Positions 1 through 12,110 of a stretch of DNA of 64,000 bases are shown here, piece after piece (within the stretch, counting starts at the first letter, position 1; every line of letters starts with the position of its first letter). A program made the translations under genes and the position numbers. The notes beneath the pieces were generated by a model. It was given only the letters and a program-made list of their open reading frames with translations. It ran no database searches and was not told the DNA's origin. This DNA is from Tricholoma matsutake (Eukaryota; Basidiomycota; Agaricomycetes; Agaricales; Tricholomataceae): the NCBI GenBank assembly GCA_026075535.2, contig AP026542.1, forward strand, positions 992,001 through 1,056,000, in the 5' to 3' direction.

Positions 1-1745
1 CTTCATTCTCTCAAAAGGCCCTCAACTCTTTGTGTGATGGAGGGTCATGTCCTCCCAAGAGTTGTAGCCAAAGGCTTCATAGATCACCATATGAGTCAAT
101 GCCTGGCAAGGTTGGTTAGAGTTTGTTTGCAAGTGTTCTTCCCTTACTCACCAAGAATTGGTTTCTATCCTCCTCAGTGTCTGCTGCCTTCTCTTCAGCA
201 ATCTTTTCCTTGATAGGATTCCTTTTGCGAGCCTTCTTGTACTTTGACCCTCCACCACCCCTTATCTGTGCTGCAAATTTCATCAGCATCCTGTCCAATT
301 CTTTCCTTGTTACAGGCCTATCATCATCATCATCATCATCCTCATTGTCCTCTCTGGGGTTCCTGTCTTTGCTGTTGTCTCCACTGTCCCCATTTTCCTC
401 ATACTTGTCATCCCCATTGAATTCCATTTCATTGGCCCTTGACATCACGCTGCCATGGCGAGCGATGCCTCCTTGCCCACCATCATGGGTGTTTCTATGT
501 CTTTGAGCTGTATTGGGAATGTTGCATTGGGCATTCTGGCCACTGGTGCCAGCTTGACCATTGTGGCTGCTGCTGGCTCCACCACCACATTCTTTGTTGT
601 GATCGACCCTCTATTGAATGCTCATCCATGATGCCAGCAACACTACTAGAGGCATCCAAGGACATTTGTGGCTTGCCAGGACTCGACGGGCCAGGAGTAG
701 GATGACAGGATCTGTCTGGAGAAAGATTTCTGTCTTTCCCTTTTGCTGATCGTGATTTTTGGGCAATCTACCCCCATCAATGATGACATTCTGTACAAAA
801 CAAAGTGACTTCACCTCTTTATGTTGGGCTCAGTTTTTCCCCTGTATGACCCTGGCTGCAGCCATTTCCAGATCGCCCTAAGCACCCATCAGAACAAGCT
901 GAAATGAGATCCAGTGCAAGGTCATGCACAAAATCATGGTTTTTTGCCATTAATGCCACAGTCTCATCCCACAACTTCACTTCTAATGCAGCCACCTCTT
1001 CCTGCAGCAAGTGTCAGTGCCTGGTGTCTAACGACCCTCATTCATACCTGGGTTTTTGCCTGGTATTCAGCAATTGCAGCTCTCATGGATGCCACCTTGG
1101 CCTTTAACAAGAGGACTTGTCAGCAATCGCCAAAATTCTAGTCACAACCCTTACTGCTTGTTTCTCTTGGTCCACCCTTCTCTGTTTATGGAACTTCTCA
1201 TGATCTTGTGCCTGAATTTTCTGGAATGTCTTCAAGTTGTTGGCTTGTATAGCCTCCACCTGCATGACCCTCATCTGCCATGCCAGCAAGGCATTGGCCT
1301 GCTCTACAATCATGTCACCTTGTTGGAAGGTTTCATACTGGTACTTTCGATAGTCCATCAACTGAAATTTGTGAGGGCACTTCATGGCACAGCACGAGTC
1401 AGGGTGGCCAAATTGCTTCATTTGGTGTGGTCTCATTTGGGCTTGCCCGCCCTCAGAGCCGGAAGGTTCCCTGCTCAAAATCAATTTCAGGGAAGCAGCT
1501 GTGAATGGCAATTGGTGGCTTGCTGGCCCATCGTGCATGCCAGTTTGATCCATATGCAGGCCTTCCTCTCCACTGTGGTCATCGCCACTCAAGGGAAGAA
1601 AGAGAGGTGCAGTGGTTCTGCTTGGGTGAGGAGTTGACTCATGCGACCTTGATGTCTGCTGCTCAAAGTCTCCATCTGGTGTGACATACCCTTCAGAGCT
1701 GCTAGGGTCAGCCATTTCCTTGTCATGGTCTGTTGGGACATCCAT
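1..1745 (-). pseudogene. Hypothetical charged, coiled-coil protein gene, decayed and cut by the window edge
   Basis: On the minus strand, open stretches at 1745-1104, about 1010-819 and 448-116 read as consecutive pieces of one protein in different frames. The order is a Ser/Pro-rich N-terminus, a Gln/Lys-rich helical segment (KTFQKIQAQDHEKFHKQRR), a heptad-like segment (LQEEVAALEVKLWDE), and an acidic run of Asp followed by VTRKELDRMLMKFAAQIRGG and a KKARKRNPIKEKIAEEKAAD segment. A likely intron (GTGAGT to CCAG, about 170-120) precedes a further exon that runs to the window edge. The arrangement resembles long hypothetical proteins common in Agaricomycete genomes. I do not know its function. 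Exon joins between 450 and 1100 need frame changes, so this is a decayed or badly mutated copy. The strand call is fairly sure, the exon model is not. Confidence 0.5.
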
Positions 1746-2185
1746 TCAGGAGTTGCTGGTGGATGTACTGGGGTGTGTGAAAGGTATCACAATGGATCCA
1801 GAAGGGAGGTGCCAGAAATGGTACCATTTCACAATCCTTTCATTCACCCTTCACAATTCTTTCATTTGCCACTTCACAATCCCTTCACTGGCCCCGGAAC
1901 TGATCAGCCACCAACAACATGGCATGCCATCTTCCCTTTGCATGCGACCTCAAGGCTGACTCCTGCCTGATATGGAAAATGGTAGATTTGTGCATTTCCT
2001 TCTCTCCTGTCCTTGATCACTGACTGCTGCATAAGGATTTGCACAATGCTTCGTTTTATTTGTTCTTACCCAATTTCGCTATATCTGTGCCCACAAAATG
2101 GTGAACACAACATACTTCATCCCAAAAACCAGAGCAGTATGTTTTCAAAGTACCTCTTTTGTTCTTGAACCTAATACCTATATTC

Positions 2186-2721
2186 CAGTCAATTGAGAAA
2201 TCAGTTTGCAGTTGACTCTATGGTGCCAACTGCCTGAGACCTACCACCATTGACATCAGCTACCAGCAACCCAATGAAGGTTCCCCCCAAATCCGCCATC
2301 CCTCTCTCGAAAACCATATGTTGCCTGGTCATCCCCACCAACCCTTTGTTCACAAGTGCCAAGTGACTGTCAAAGAAGGGGGGCACAGCTGGGTCTTCAT
2401 GGTCTTCTGGAAGCGCCAAAAGCACTTCCCTGACAATGAATGCTTGGACAACATGATCACACCTTGTGATTCAGTCATCAAGAGCGACGTGATAATCATG
2501 AAAGTTGGAACCAAAGCACAATGCACATCTCTTGGCGGCATCAGCAGGGTCATGGCAGATTGGGTAGCAAAGAGGTAAGTTTTGCTGCCATTCCTCCATC
2601 CTCATCTGCTTATGGCATTGCCAGAATTGCAACAGATGCTTCCTTCACCAAAGCATCCCTGCCAAAGATCAAGGTCTATACCAAAGACATCATAATCCAC
2701 AGCCCTCGCCCCCATGCCTAA
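2186..2721 (+). pseudogene. Hypothetical protein fragment
   Basis: The longest piece (2318-2578) ends in a segment reading VIIMKVGTKAQCTSLGG then VMADWVAKR, a pattern I associate with basidiomycete hypothetical proteins lying beside the gene described at 4964-5860. No catalytic motif or domain is visible. The minus-strand reading of the same interval is shorter and less protein-like. Flanking frames contain stops, so it is either a small exon of a decayed gene or chance coding. The stretch 1746-2185 upstream and 2722-3100 downstream shows nothing else I can support. Confidence 0.25.
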
Positions 2722-3099
2722 GCCCATCTTTGAGCCAAAGTTGTTGCTGTTGTTTTGTTTTCTATGAATGACCTGTTATGATTTCTTTTTTCCTATCCCC
2801 TCTCTCCAATGCTTCTTTGTTTTCATTTCCACCATCATATTGTATTTTATCAAATGAATTTTGAACACCACTCTCGTAATGACATTGTTTGCCCGAGGAC
2901 ATCGTGACTATGTTACCACACACTTGTCACCATGCAGCTCCTTACCCTGCTGGCACCCTAGACCCACATCCTCATCACACCATTCCAGATGCGAGGTTTC
3001 TGTTACTGCAATGCCCACACCTGGATTGCTGTGGTGCATGGATGCTGGTGTTACTGCAAAGCCGACCTCTGGTGTGGCCTGGCAGAGACTCTCACTTGG

Positions 3100-4990
3100 A
3101 CTGCTCCAGTGAGCTCCAGCCATGCCTGCTGTATCTGCTGAAAGACCATCAAGCAACTCCAGATATGGACATGATGCCTTGCTCACCTGCAACCTTTCCA
3201 TCATCAAACTTTTGTGTACCCTTTTCATTGTGAATGTTGTTCATTTCTGCCACCATTGCTTGGCAGATATATTCATGCACATCAAATCCCTCATCATTCT
3301 TGGCCTTTGGTGTGAGAAAGGATAGTGCTGATGGAAGCCTTCCAGTGAACTGCTCAAAATCAGCACATTTCTGGAATCAGCAACGGAAGATGCACCTTCT
3401 GCCTTGCTATCCCAAGGAAATACACTCCCGCAGCTGTGATCACAATTATCTTTATCAAGATCTCTATCAACCGCATCACTCCCCACTCTCCAGGCACCTC
3501 AGTCCTCTTCTTCATAGTATTTGCAGCATTCCAATGCCAGATGCATATGGGACTTGGACCATCACAGGTTGATGATGCGGTGGCCAGAAGAACACTGCCA
3601 TCATCATTATCATGGACCTATGGATAGATTGTCAACATGCCCTCCCTTGCCTACAGATTACCTACTGCCACAGTTTCCACACTGCCATCCCTGCAGTGTG
3701 TCATGGTCTTCAGGCAACGACCTGTCTTGCACTCAAAGATGTAGACCTTTCCATGGTCGCTCCCTCCTATGATTGCTCACAAATCATTAGCAAATGCCAC
3801 TCCTTTCAGGTATGTTCTTTTGGCATCGCATGTCTGAAATGCCCTGACAAACTGGCCTCCATCTAGACTGTATAAATCAAAACTGTTGGTTACATTGTCA
3901 ACCATGCATATCTTGCAAACTGTGTTGATTACTGCATTTCCTCTATAAAGGGATTCATGAGAGGCCTTGAGCTAGACATTGCAACTCACATTGCCAAGCC
4001 CAACTGTGACTTCGACAACTTCTTGCCATCCTGTCCTGCATATTTATATCTGCTACAGCAATGAGCCGAGCCACCAAACCCATTATTCAATGCACAAACC
4101 ACCATTGTACAGGCCAAAGACAAAGAGACCTCGGTCTTGATTATCATTGAAAGCAAGGCATTTGGGCACAATATCGTTGTGGTCCATGTAAACCCTGGAT
4201 TGAATGGAATGCAGCATCTTGGTGCATGGATTGAAGTTCCATATCTGAATGCACTTGTCACAGGTACCTGTCACAATACGAGTAGGCACAGTCCCAACTC
4301 TGTCCACCATGATGGAGAGGATTTCACCTCTGTGAGCAATTCGGCTGGAGTGGATGGCATCAAAGTAACCCTGGAATTTTTCAGCTCATTGTGGCAGGCT
4401 TGGAAGATCTCCATACCTCGGTCAGGACGTGCTGTAAGAACACCAAGAATCCAAGGCCATTGCCATAGCAGAGCATGTCATAGGTTTCCCCCTTTCTACA
4501 TAACCCAACAAATGCAAGTCACTTGTCTGCGCTCATGGAAAGATTGTGCTGGAATTGCAATTGATTTCCTGGACTTCAATTCCCATATCTTCAGTCCATC
4601 ATTCCCTGTGGTTTCTCATCAACTCTTTGTCAAAGCCACCCTTGTGATGTGTGCCACCACTGGCTAAGTATCTGCCATTCAGAGATACTCAGGCACAACA
4701 CAGAGCCTGTATGGCCATGGAAAGTGGTGACAAGTTTGGGCTGGTTAGTGATGATGCTCTTCAATGTGTCAAGCATTTTTCTTGGGGAAGGACAGATGAG
4801 AGGCATGCAGTACCCAATGTTTCTTTGACATGACCAGGCATGCCTGCTGACTCAGCCCCTTTGTGCAGTGTGTTGGCTCGAGATGAAAGGGGTGCCACTG
4901 TCATCGGATACTTAAAGGCATCCACATGTATGCCCGATGTTGTAATTGCCTCAACCCTGACTAATGAGACCCAATAGAGGGTCATTGACC
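3100..4990 (-). pseudogene. WD40-repeat protein with a C-terminal membrane segment, decayed
   Basis: Reading the minus strand from about 4990 down, successive blades of a beta-propeller are recognisable: NGRYLASGG near 4680, RIVTGTCDKCIQIWNFNP near 4270, a long blade through 4140, then IIGGSDHGKVYIFECKTGR and SVLLATASS with ICIWHWN near 3540. The last blade is followed by a hydrophobic stretch (VMRLIEILIKIIVITAAGV), a likely single transmembrane helix, and a polar tail. WD40 propellers are protein-interaction scaffolds. The membrane-tailed form is a family seen in Agaricomycetes, but I know no function for it. Several in-frame TGA and TAG codons and at least one frame change interrupt the reading, so this is a pseudogene. 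Confidence 0.7.
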
Positions 4991-5860
4991 AAACTCTCCC
5001 CCTTCTATGAACCAAGTTCTCCTCCTCCTACACTCCCAATTCTCATCACTCAGACTGAAGTTGGAAGATTACTGCCATCTGGTCGCCTTCTTGTGCAGGA
5101 GGAGATTGGATTGGGAAGACCTCACAAATCCCGATATGCACCATACTCCAGGCCAGCACAGAGAGTCAGACATCCCATGAGTGGTTGAACTGTGTCCTTT
5201 CACTCTCACTCGGCCACTCCTGCTGTGAACACAACTGCCAGCTCATCTATGCTCATGTGCAACACCCCAGCCCGATCTCCAAGCCCTGACAGAAGGGAAA
5301 CTTCTGATTTGTTGAGCCTCAGTTCTGATGAAGATGAGCATGGTGCAGGACAACCTGCAGGATCAGCTGAAGACAAGATTGGGGAAGATGAGATTGGGGA
5401 TGAGCCAATTCTGAAGCTGCAAGGGGAGGTGGGTAGACCTGGAAGTGGTGGTTATAATCTTGAAGCTGCTTTGGCTTTGGATCTGTTGGACTATCAAAAG
5501 TTCAAGGTCAGTCTATGTTGTATGCCCCTTGTCTCCAGTCCACTTACCCTGATTTTATCAGAAATATGTGAAGGAGCTCATTGCCAAGCACCTCAATAGT
5601 TCCAAATGTTTCTGATCACAAAGTCTCTGGAGTCTCGAACACATTTGCAAACATGTATGCAGGCATATTCTCTCACCTTACACCACTCCTGATCCTGGTT
5701 TTCACAGGCTTGCAAAAGGTGTCCTCGACTTGTCAATTATGAAGAATGTTGGCCACTCACAGATCTCATTCACCTTGAGCTGAAGTATATGTCAAGCAGA
5801 GCTCGGCAAAAGCACGAATGGTCCATTGCTCAGTCAGTGAGGACACAATCCAAGCTCTAG
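4964..5860 (+). pseudogene. Hypothetical Ser/Asp-rich protein, two or more exons
   Basis: Two open stretches (4964-5188 and 5192-5509) lie in the same frame and are separated by one TGA codon at 5186-5188. The second contains SPSPDRRETSDLLSLSSDED and GEVGRPGSGGYNLEAAL, a motif pair recurring in basidiomycete hypothetical proteins. A probable intron begins after LLDYQKFK (donor near 5506) and the reading resumes at about 5560 (KYVKELIAKHLN). A final exon ending at 5860 reads YEECWPLTDLIHLELKYMSS. If translation began at the ATG at 5192 the gene could still be read, but an in-frame stop also follows the second exon near 5610. I call it a decayed gene of unknown function. Its location between other TE-associated hypotheticals suggests it may be transposon cargo (inference). 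Confidence 0.45.
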
Positions 5861-6266
5861 TTGTCCTTTAAACTAGTTTCAGCTTCCTCAATTTCAGTTC
5901 CCCCAAACTTGTACATTACCCCCAGTCCTCGCTGTACTTTGATAATACATGACAGTTCATTACCTCAATAAAAGAATCAATGTCTGAAAACTCAAAGTCT
6001 TGTGGGCACATGTATGTGCAAAGCTGTCCTTATCAGGTGATTACATCAGTGCCAGGGTGCTGGGTATCGGTATCAGTATTGTGCCACAAACACCAGTAAC
6101 ACGCCAATCATCATCCTCGTCTCCTCTTGTCACTGTCGCTGGTTTGGGCTGTGTTTGACATGCCCTCTAGTGTCCCCTCTGACCACTGTTATTGGAACAT
6201 TCCTCAAAATTTTCATTTGCTGATCCCACAACTGTGGCTACTGCTGCTTCATCCTCCCTTGGTTAC

Positions 6267-6480
6267 TTGGGCTGTGTTTGACACACCCTCTAACCCTTGA
6301 TCAAGCTGATCTGTCATTGCAATACCTCCCTAGCTGCTTGGGCTGTGTTTGACACACCCTCTAACCCTCGATCAAGCCAATCTGTCATTGCAATACCTCC
6401 CTAGCTGCTTGGGCTGTGTTTGACATGCCCTTCCAGCCCCCAATCACACCGATCAGTCATTGCAATCCCACTAGTTGCTT
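6267..6480. repeat. 71-bp tandem repeat, three copies plus a partial
   Basis: Units begin TTGGGCTGTGTTTGAC at 6267, 6338 and 6409. Spacing is 71, 71 and 70 bp, and a decayed fourth start lies at 6479. A further isolated copy of the unit head occurs near 6143. The array lies just upstream of the TNP2 transposase remnant, where CACTA-type elements carry subterminal repeats, so it may be the 5' subterminal region of that element (inference). The interval 5861-6266 otherwise shows no gene. Confidence 0.75.
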
Positions 6481-6639
6481 GAGCCATGTTTGCCATGCTC
6501 TTGAAACCTCCCTGCTTTGGTCAATACCCTCAGTGAACTGTGCCTCTGTTGTTGTGCATTGTGCATGCCCACAGCACCCTGATGTTACTAAGAGTTGATA
6601 CACCTGCATTGGTCACAAACTTTGCTCCATTTACCTTTG

Positions 6640-9600
6640 TGGAGTCTGTCCCCCCTCAGATTTCACCCTCAATTGAGCTGTGTCTGACACACCCTTGAGT
6701 TGACAACATGCCAGCATGAGACTTTGTCTGCCACTGCAAAGAATGCAACAAAGTGGGGGGCTTGGACAACACTGGTAAACCTTGGGGAGTGATGATGCCT
6801 ACATCAGTGTGAATTGGACATCTCAAATGTGTTAAAGAACAGCAGCAGCAAGCAGAACAGGACCTCCGAGATGTCACTGCTTCCACGATGGCTCTCGCAC
6901 TCACTGATGATGGCCCTGACATTGATTCTCAACCAAGCCGCCTGTTTGTCTCAAGACAGGAATATCAAACCTTAGTGCAACCACTGGTGATGTTGACAGA
7001 AGCTGCAGTTGAGGAGATGGCTCAGAGTCTGCAGCAGTGCCCAAAACCTTCCAACACTCCCTGCTGACTTGAATGCAAACCCATCCAGACCTCTTCCTCC
7101 AGGAATGCATGCTGGCTCTTTGAAAGAGGAGAAGAACCATAAGACCCAAACAGCACAGCAGTGCCTGGATGTAGTCGAATCTAAAATTCACCAACTTGCT
7201 TTGAGACTCACCCTCCTTCAATTTGCTGAACCTCCATTGGGAACACTTCAAGAAATTGAGAAGGAGCTTGCGGTTGTTCAGGGGGCATTTGATGCAGTGA
7301 CGTGGCAGGTCGAATTGGTCACCCACTGGAAGAAGGAGTTGAAAGAAGTGCTGGATGGTGTCCAACAGTTGTATGCAGAGGTCTGTGGCAAGGTGAAGCA
7401 GGAAGTGATGAGTCTCTGCCCACCGACTTTAATTCAGGTTAGTACAGAGAAGTCTTCATCAAATTTCTGTACCAACATTTGCTTCAGAACATCACTTTTC
7501 TTATCCTGTCAACGATTTTGAGCAGATCACCCAAATTGCCATGCTCATTGCGATCATCTGCACAGTCCTGTTCAGTGTGAGCAGGCAGACTGGCAAGCTT
7601 CTCCTCAACCTTCTGTCAATTCTTCTCCAATCTGCCTTCTTATCCACATCGCCAAGAATTGGGCCTGTCCAGCAAACTATTCTGGAACAAGTCCCAAAGG
7701 CCATGGATACAGTTCTCAAACAGTTTAATCTCGAGTCAAAGACTACCACCTATGCGGTTTTTGCAACCTGCCATTGTAATTATCCACCAACCTTTAAGCC
7801 TGGCTCCAAGATTGCACAATATCCTGCGATGTGCTCAAATGTACCTTCCCCTGGCAGCAAATGATGCAACACCCCACTTTTAGAAACCAGCTTAGATGGT
7901 CATCTGACACCCATTAAGACCCACATCTACCACCGTTTCCATGACTACCTTGCTGGCCTAATCTTGCGCTCATCAGTTGAACATACAATGGACCATAACA
8001 TCATAGCATCTGTCAACTGCAATGAACCCCCTCCTGTCTTCGTTTCCAATGTCTCTGAAGTAGAATTTGTCTGCACATTCAAAGGACCTGATGGGCACTG
8101 ACTATTCATTGATCGACCAGGCGATGAAGGATGCTATTGATTTGCATTCAACTTCAATTTTTTTAGTGCTGAGAGCCAGACAATCCAAGGTCCTTCTGCT
8201 TCCTGTGGCATCATCAGTGCTGTATGCCTCAACCTACCATTGAGTATTTGCTACAAGCCTGAGAACATGTACATCACTTGTATCATCCCTGGTCCAGCAG
8301 AACCCCATGGTATGGCACTCAATCATTATATTTGGCTGGTCGTGGATGACCTTTTAACATCCTGGACTCATGGTGTGAAGTACTCACGCACTGCCAATCA
8401 CCCTCATGGATGCATGACCCAAAGTGCAATTGCCTTGGTTGCTTGTGACCTTCCTGCTGCATGCAAGTTCTCTCAGTATGCAAGTGTTGGGAGCCATCAC
8501 CTCTGCACCCGATGCTCATGCTTTGGTCTGAGCAATCTCAGAAGGACTGACATCAAGGTGGAAGATTGGGAACCCAGGGATCACGAGACAATGCTCTTGC
8601 ATGCCAATGCTTGGAAGGCAGCTGAATCGGTGGATGATCAAAAGATATTGTTTGAAGACCATGGTGTACGGTGGTCAGAGTTGTGGAGGCTTCCATATTG
8701 GGACCCAGCTCGCATGGTGGTAGTTGATTCTATGCATTGCCTGTTTGAGGGACTCACCCTCTTACACTTTCATGATGCTCTCAAGTTGATGAGTGCATCA
8801 TCAGCCAAGGCCAAGGAAACCCCCCAACTGCCTTCAGTTATCCATTCATCATCCCCAATGAGAATATGGTGGCTTAAGAGCAGCTTGACGAGAAGACTAT
8901 CAAAGACATCTCGGCAATCCATTCCCAACTCATTAGCCCGATCAGTGGTGAAGGTGGCCTTGAATCTTTAACAGCCAAACTAGTGAACCGGAAACTTTCA
9001 GCCCTCAAATTTGTCTTCGAATCTCTGGAGACCCATATCACTGTTAGAAATCATCCTAAATCCAGATACACAAAAGCCAATTATTCCGAAACACTGACCA
9101 AATGGGTGAGAATTCTCTTCTCTCACTCATTGCCAGGCACTTACTTGAAATCCCTTGTAATAGCGTGCACACTTCCCCTTGACTCCATCAGCCCCCCTGC
9201 CACCAAAGTTGGCCAGTGTGGCCACCATGAAACACATTTGAGATGTCATCCATGACATCAACACCCCTTCATGGCTGTCATCTGTGCCAAAGAACTTCAG
9301 AGATGCAGCTGCTGGAACTCTCAAAGCCAATGAATTGTGCATACTATTGACTGTCCAGCTCCCCATTGCTCTTGTTGGGAGGGTTCATCACATGAAACCT
9401 CTGCACAGGCTGAACATATGCACGCTGTTCTAGATCACACCATGTCCTTGGTCTGTGCAATCTCTTTGGCTAGCAAGAGGACAATGATGACTGCCAGACA
9501 AAATGCATACTGAGCTGAGCTCCTTGCATGGATTCAAGGCTTGAAAGCATTCCATCCACATGTCAATCACTGCCTCAACAGTCATATGGCCATACATATC

Positions 9601-10335
9601 TATGACTTTTTACAGTTGTTTGGTCCTGTTTGGTCCTGGTGGTGCTTTCCATTTGAGTGACTCATCGGACAACTTCAGCAACTTCCTCATAATCACAAAT
9701 TTGGTTGGTCTGTTTCTTCTCTCTTGATTGTACACATACACATACTTAATCCATGCCCACCAGGTGAACTCAAGGCAACAATGCTGTTGGTGTACTCAAA
9801 GGCTGCACAGTTGAAGCAATGGCTTTCTCGCCCTGACTGCCCGCTGTTCCTTCGTGAATGCAAGAATGTTCTTGACAAACTCTTCACCAGAATGCTTGAT
9901 GATGATGCCAACGATGCTGATGAGCCAAATCTCCCTGCCTCTGCTTTTCAACCTGTCCCATCCAAATTGTGACAATTCATCAGGGACAAGACATCATTAC
10001 AATAATGTTATTTTTGCCCACTCATCGACCCACATTGGGAACAGCTTGGTTTTGTTCCATTTTGATGGCAACATTGCATCCCCACCATTTCCTGCCTCGA
10101 TTGAATATATCATGGCAAATGCAGATGGTAGTGTCAAATATGTGGTGTGATGTCAACAACCTCTGGATCACTCTTCAAACCCATTTCGATTCTATCTGCA
10201 CTTTCCTGCATCAATCTACTCAACTTCTCTAAGCTCAACACTGGAAGTCATTGAGCCTCAGTGGGTGATCTCTCACTATGCAAGGCAGAGGCTCAATGAG
10301 TCCCACTGTATTGTTCTGGCTCTCTCAAGGGTATG
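6640..10335 (+). pseudogene. TNP2-type (CACTA/EnSpm-like) transposase, decayed
   Basis: Segments match, in order, basidiomycete proteins annotated as Transposase family tnp2. These are a helical N-terminal part (7009-7437); an intron ending near 7508; a membrane-like segment MLIAIICTVLFSVSRQ and the CxC-type patch TCHCNYPPTFKPGS (7541-7864); and, after broken frames, the conserved core IRYKPENMY-like and IIPGPAEPHGMALNHY (8240-8300). Then come LPAACKFSQYASVGSHHLC, a SELWRLPYWD block, VVVDSMHCLFEGL near 8720, PSWLSSVPKNFRDAAAGTLK near 9275, and GELKATMLLVYSKAAQLKQW after an intron (about 9718-9764). The last match is FPASIYSTSLSSTLEVIEPQ near 10,210. The enzyme would cut and join DNA ends of a CACTA-type element. 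Frameshifts and many stops show it is dead. No terminal repeats or 3-bp duplication could be assigned. Confidence 0.8.
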
Positions 10336-10681
10336 TCTGCACAGTTTGCTATTGTCAACCTGTTTGCTTACAATCTATACTAGGACAGAATACATTATGT
10401 TTTTTGTAGTATGATGTTAAATGTATATTGATTATGATGATGAACATAAGATGTCGCAATGTGACATGATGGTGGAATGAACAGATTTGTCAAATGCAAC
10501 AAAGCAAGTGAGAACAGTAAGAATGAATAATTTCCAATGTGGCGGAGAATTAAGATTGCTTGTTGGGTCCTATGATGCACGGTGTGCAGGTGATGAATGG
10601 GGCGATGAGTGGGCATTGACTGCAAAAACTGTTTGCAGTTTTCATGCAGAACTGGTCCAGTAGACATTTTGGGACTTAATC
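10336..10681. other. No gene recognised
   Basis: This AT-rich spacer follows the TNP2 remnant and ends at the left terminus of element A. It holds only short open frames without protein-like sequence and no repeat that I recognise. Confidence 0.5.
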
Positions 10682-10710
10682 CTGTAATTTACCCTCCCCC
10701 ACCTATTCTG

Positions 10711-10830
10711 GTCAGAGTCCAGTTATTCCAGTTGGAGTCCAGTTATTCTGGTTGGAGTCCAGTTATTCTGGTTGGAGTCCAGTTATTCTGGTCAGAGTCC
10801 AGTTATTCCAATTGGAGTGCAGTTATTCCA
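10711..10830 (+). repeat. Subterminal 20-bp tandem repeat of element A (six units)
   Basis: Six 20-bp units of the form GTTGGAGTCCAGTTATTCTG start at 10711, 10731, 10751, 10771, 10791 and 10811. Element B carries six matching units in inverse orientation (25,941-26,060). In B four junctions keep CCGG, whereas A has CTGG or CCAG at the same places, as expected from CpG decay. Arrays like this next to the ends of DNA transposons often bind the transposase (general knowledge; not shown here). Confidence 0.85.
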
Positions 10831-10950
10831 GTTATTCCAACCAGATTCTGGTTACTCCAGATACTCAACTTAGAGTATATACCCTAATGGATAGTCAAAT
10901 TTCAAGTCTTAAGTTGTCAAAGTGCCTACAAAATATATTTGTGCAGAGTA

Positions 10951-11030
10951 AGGATTGAACTCAAGACATCTTGATTAGAGTGATCACATGACAAACCAAA
11001 CATGTGTGCTTAACCAGTTGAGCCACAGGA
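10951..11030 (-). repeat. tRNA-like sequence near the left end of element A, facing outward
   Basis: On the minus strand the sequence reads TGGCTCAACTGGTTAAGCA, close to a tRNA D-arm and RNA polymerase III A box. Then follow a possible stem CACATG/CATGTG and GAGTTCAATCC, close to the B box (GGTTCGANTCC). The acceptor stem does not pair and the long variable region is irregular, so I do not call a functional tRNA. It is best read as a tRNA-derived internal promoter module pointing towards the left terminus. Confidence 0.6.
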
Positions 11031-11114
11031 GATTTATTAGTTAGTAATATAAGGTTTATTCATGACACTCTAATTTTTTTCGAAGTAGTTAAGATCAAAA
11101 TTTTTTAATTAACC

Positions 11115-11330
11115 ACATCCCTCACATTGAATGCAAGGGAGTGGGGATGATTGTGATTACATACATAAACAAAAAATCCTCCCTCTCACAAGATGCGAGA
11201 GGGAGTTTTATTTATATACATAAAAAGCTAACCCCTTGTGCCAAACATGAGGGGGGAGGTAAAAACATGAAGGAAAAAATCCCTCCCCACATGAAGTGCA
11301 GGGGAGGGGGAGGGGATACAACCCTGCTGT
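11115..11330. repeat. Cluster of short GC-rich hairpins in element A
   Basis: Four to five short inverted repeats follow each other at about 40-60 bp spacing, each a CCCT-rich arm, a 4-6 nt loop and an AGGG-rich arm, separated by A/T-rich tracts. Examples are CTCCCTCTCACAAGATGCGA with its partner arm GAGGGAG, and ACCCCTTGTG with CATGAGGGG. Most mismatches against the element B copy are C-to-T or G-to-A changes that leave G:U pairs in RNA. Confidence 0.65.
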
Positions 11331-11339
11331 TGTCTGTCA

Positions 11340-11715
11340 TTCCACCCACAATCCACCCCACGAGCAGTTGTTCGTGAGGCTGGGGGTAGGTGGCTTGTTG
11401 TCATTGTCGTTCCACCCACAATCCACCCCATGAGCAGTTGCTCGTGAGGCTGGGGGCGGGTGGTGCATTGTTGTCTCCTATCCCTGTGCCTGGGTGTCAT
11501 TCCACCCACGATCCACCCCATGAGCAGTTGCTCATGAGGCTGGGGGTGGGTGGGTTGTCATCATTGTCATTCCACCCACAATACACCCCATGAGCAGTTG
11601 CTCGTGAGGCTGGGGGCAGGTGGTGTGTCATTGTCATCTCCTGTCCCTGCACCTGGGTGTTGTTCCACCCACGATCCACCCCATGAGCAGTTGCTCGTGA
11701 GGCTGGGGGTGGGTG
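11340..11715 (+). repeat. Minisatellite with a hairpin in each unit (five units, alternating 70 and 90 bp)
   Basis: Units start TTCCACCCAC at 11340, 11410, 11500, 11570 and 11663, giving spacings of 70, 90, 70 and 93 bp, that is, a 160-bp higher-order repeat of a short and a long unit. Every unit contains the self-complementary core CATGAGCAGTTGCTCATG or a close variant, followed by AGGCTGGGGG. Element B has three such units, so copy number varies between sister elements. Confidence 0.85.
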
Positions 11716-11754
11716 GTTTGTCATTGTTTGTTGCTGTCATCCCCTGTTTGGATT

Positions 11755-12110
11755 TCTGTTTTTTTCTTTTTTTTTTTTTTGGGGGGGGGGGGGGGGTTTG
11801 GACACATCAGTGTGACATGGTCTGAGTACAGAGGTTGGTGGGTGCTTACTAGGCAGGTACCCCCCTTCCGGAGTCTCCTGGCATCCCTCTGCACCCTCCT
11901 AGCCCATGTGGGCATGGGCATGGGTTGCGCATTTTTTGTCGTGGCAGGTTGTCCCCAGTAGTATACAACCTAAAAAGCAATAAATTACAATTAGTTGATT
12001 GATAAAAAGAAAAAGAAAAAGAAAAAAACTGATCTATAGCCCAAACGATGTTGCCATCATTTGGGCCTGCATTCCATCCAGTTGGCTCGTTTGAAGGTGG
12101 TGGTGATGGT
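11755..12110. repeat. T16/G16 homopolymer and GCCCAAA hairpin module of element A
   Basis: A T tract followed directly by a run of about 16 G lies at 11760-11797. At about 11,935-12,090 is one unit (minus orientation) of the 161-bp module that is tandemly triplicated in element B. It includes the AAAAAGAAAAAGAAAAA tract and the inverted repeat GCCCAAACGATG/CATCATTTGGGC near 12,040-12,066. Long open frames crossing this interval on the minus strand are low-complexity and not protein-like. Confidence 0.6.

Noticed and set aside
1104..1637. Long plus-strand frame 1056-1637 as a gene
   Set aside because: It is the antisense of the minus-strand Gln/Ser-rich protein, whose composition and neighbouring exons are more convincing.
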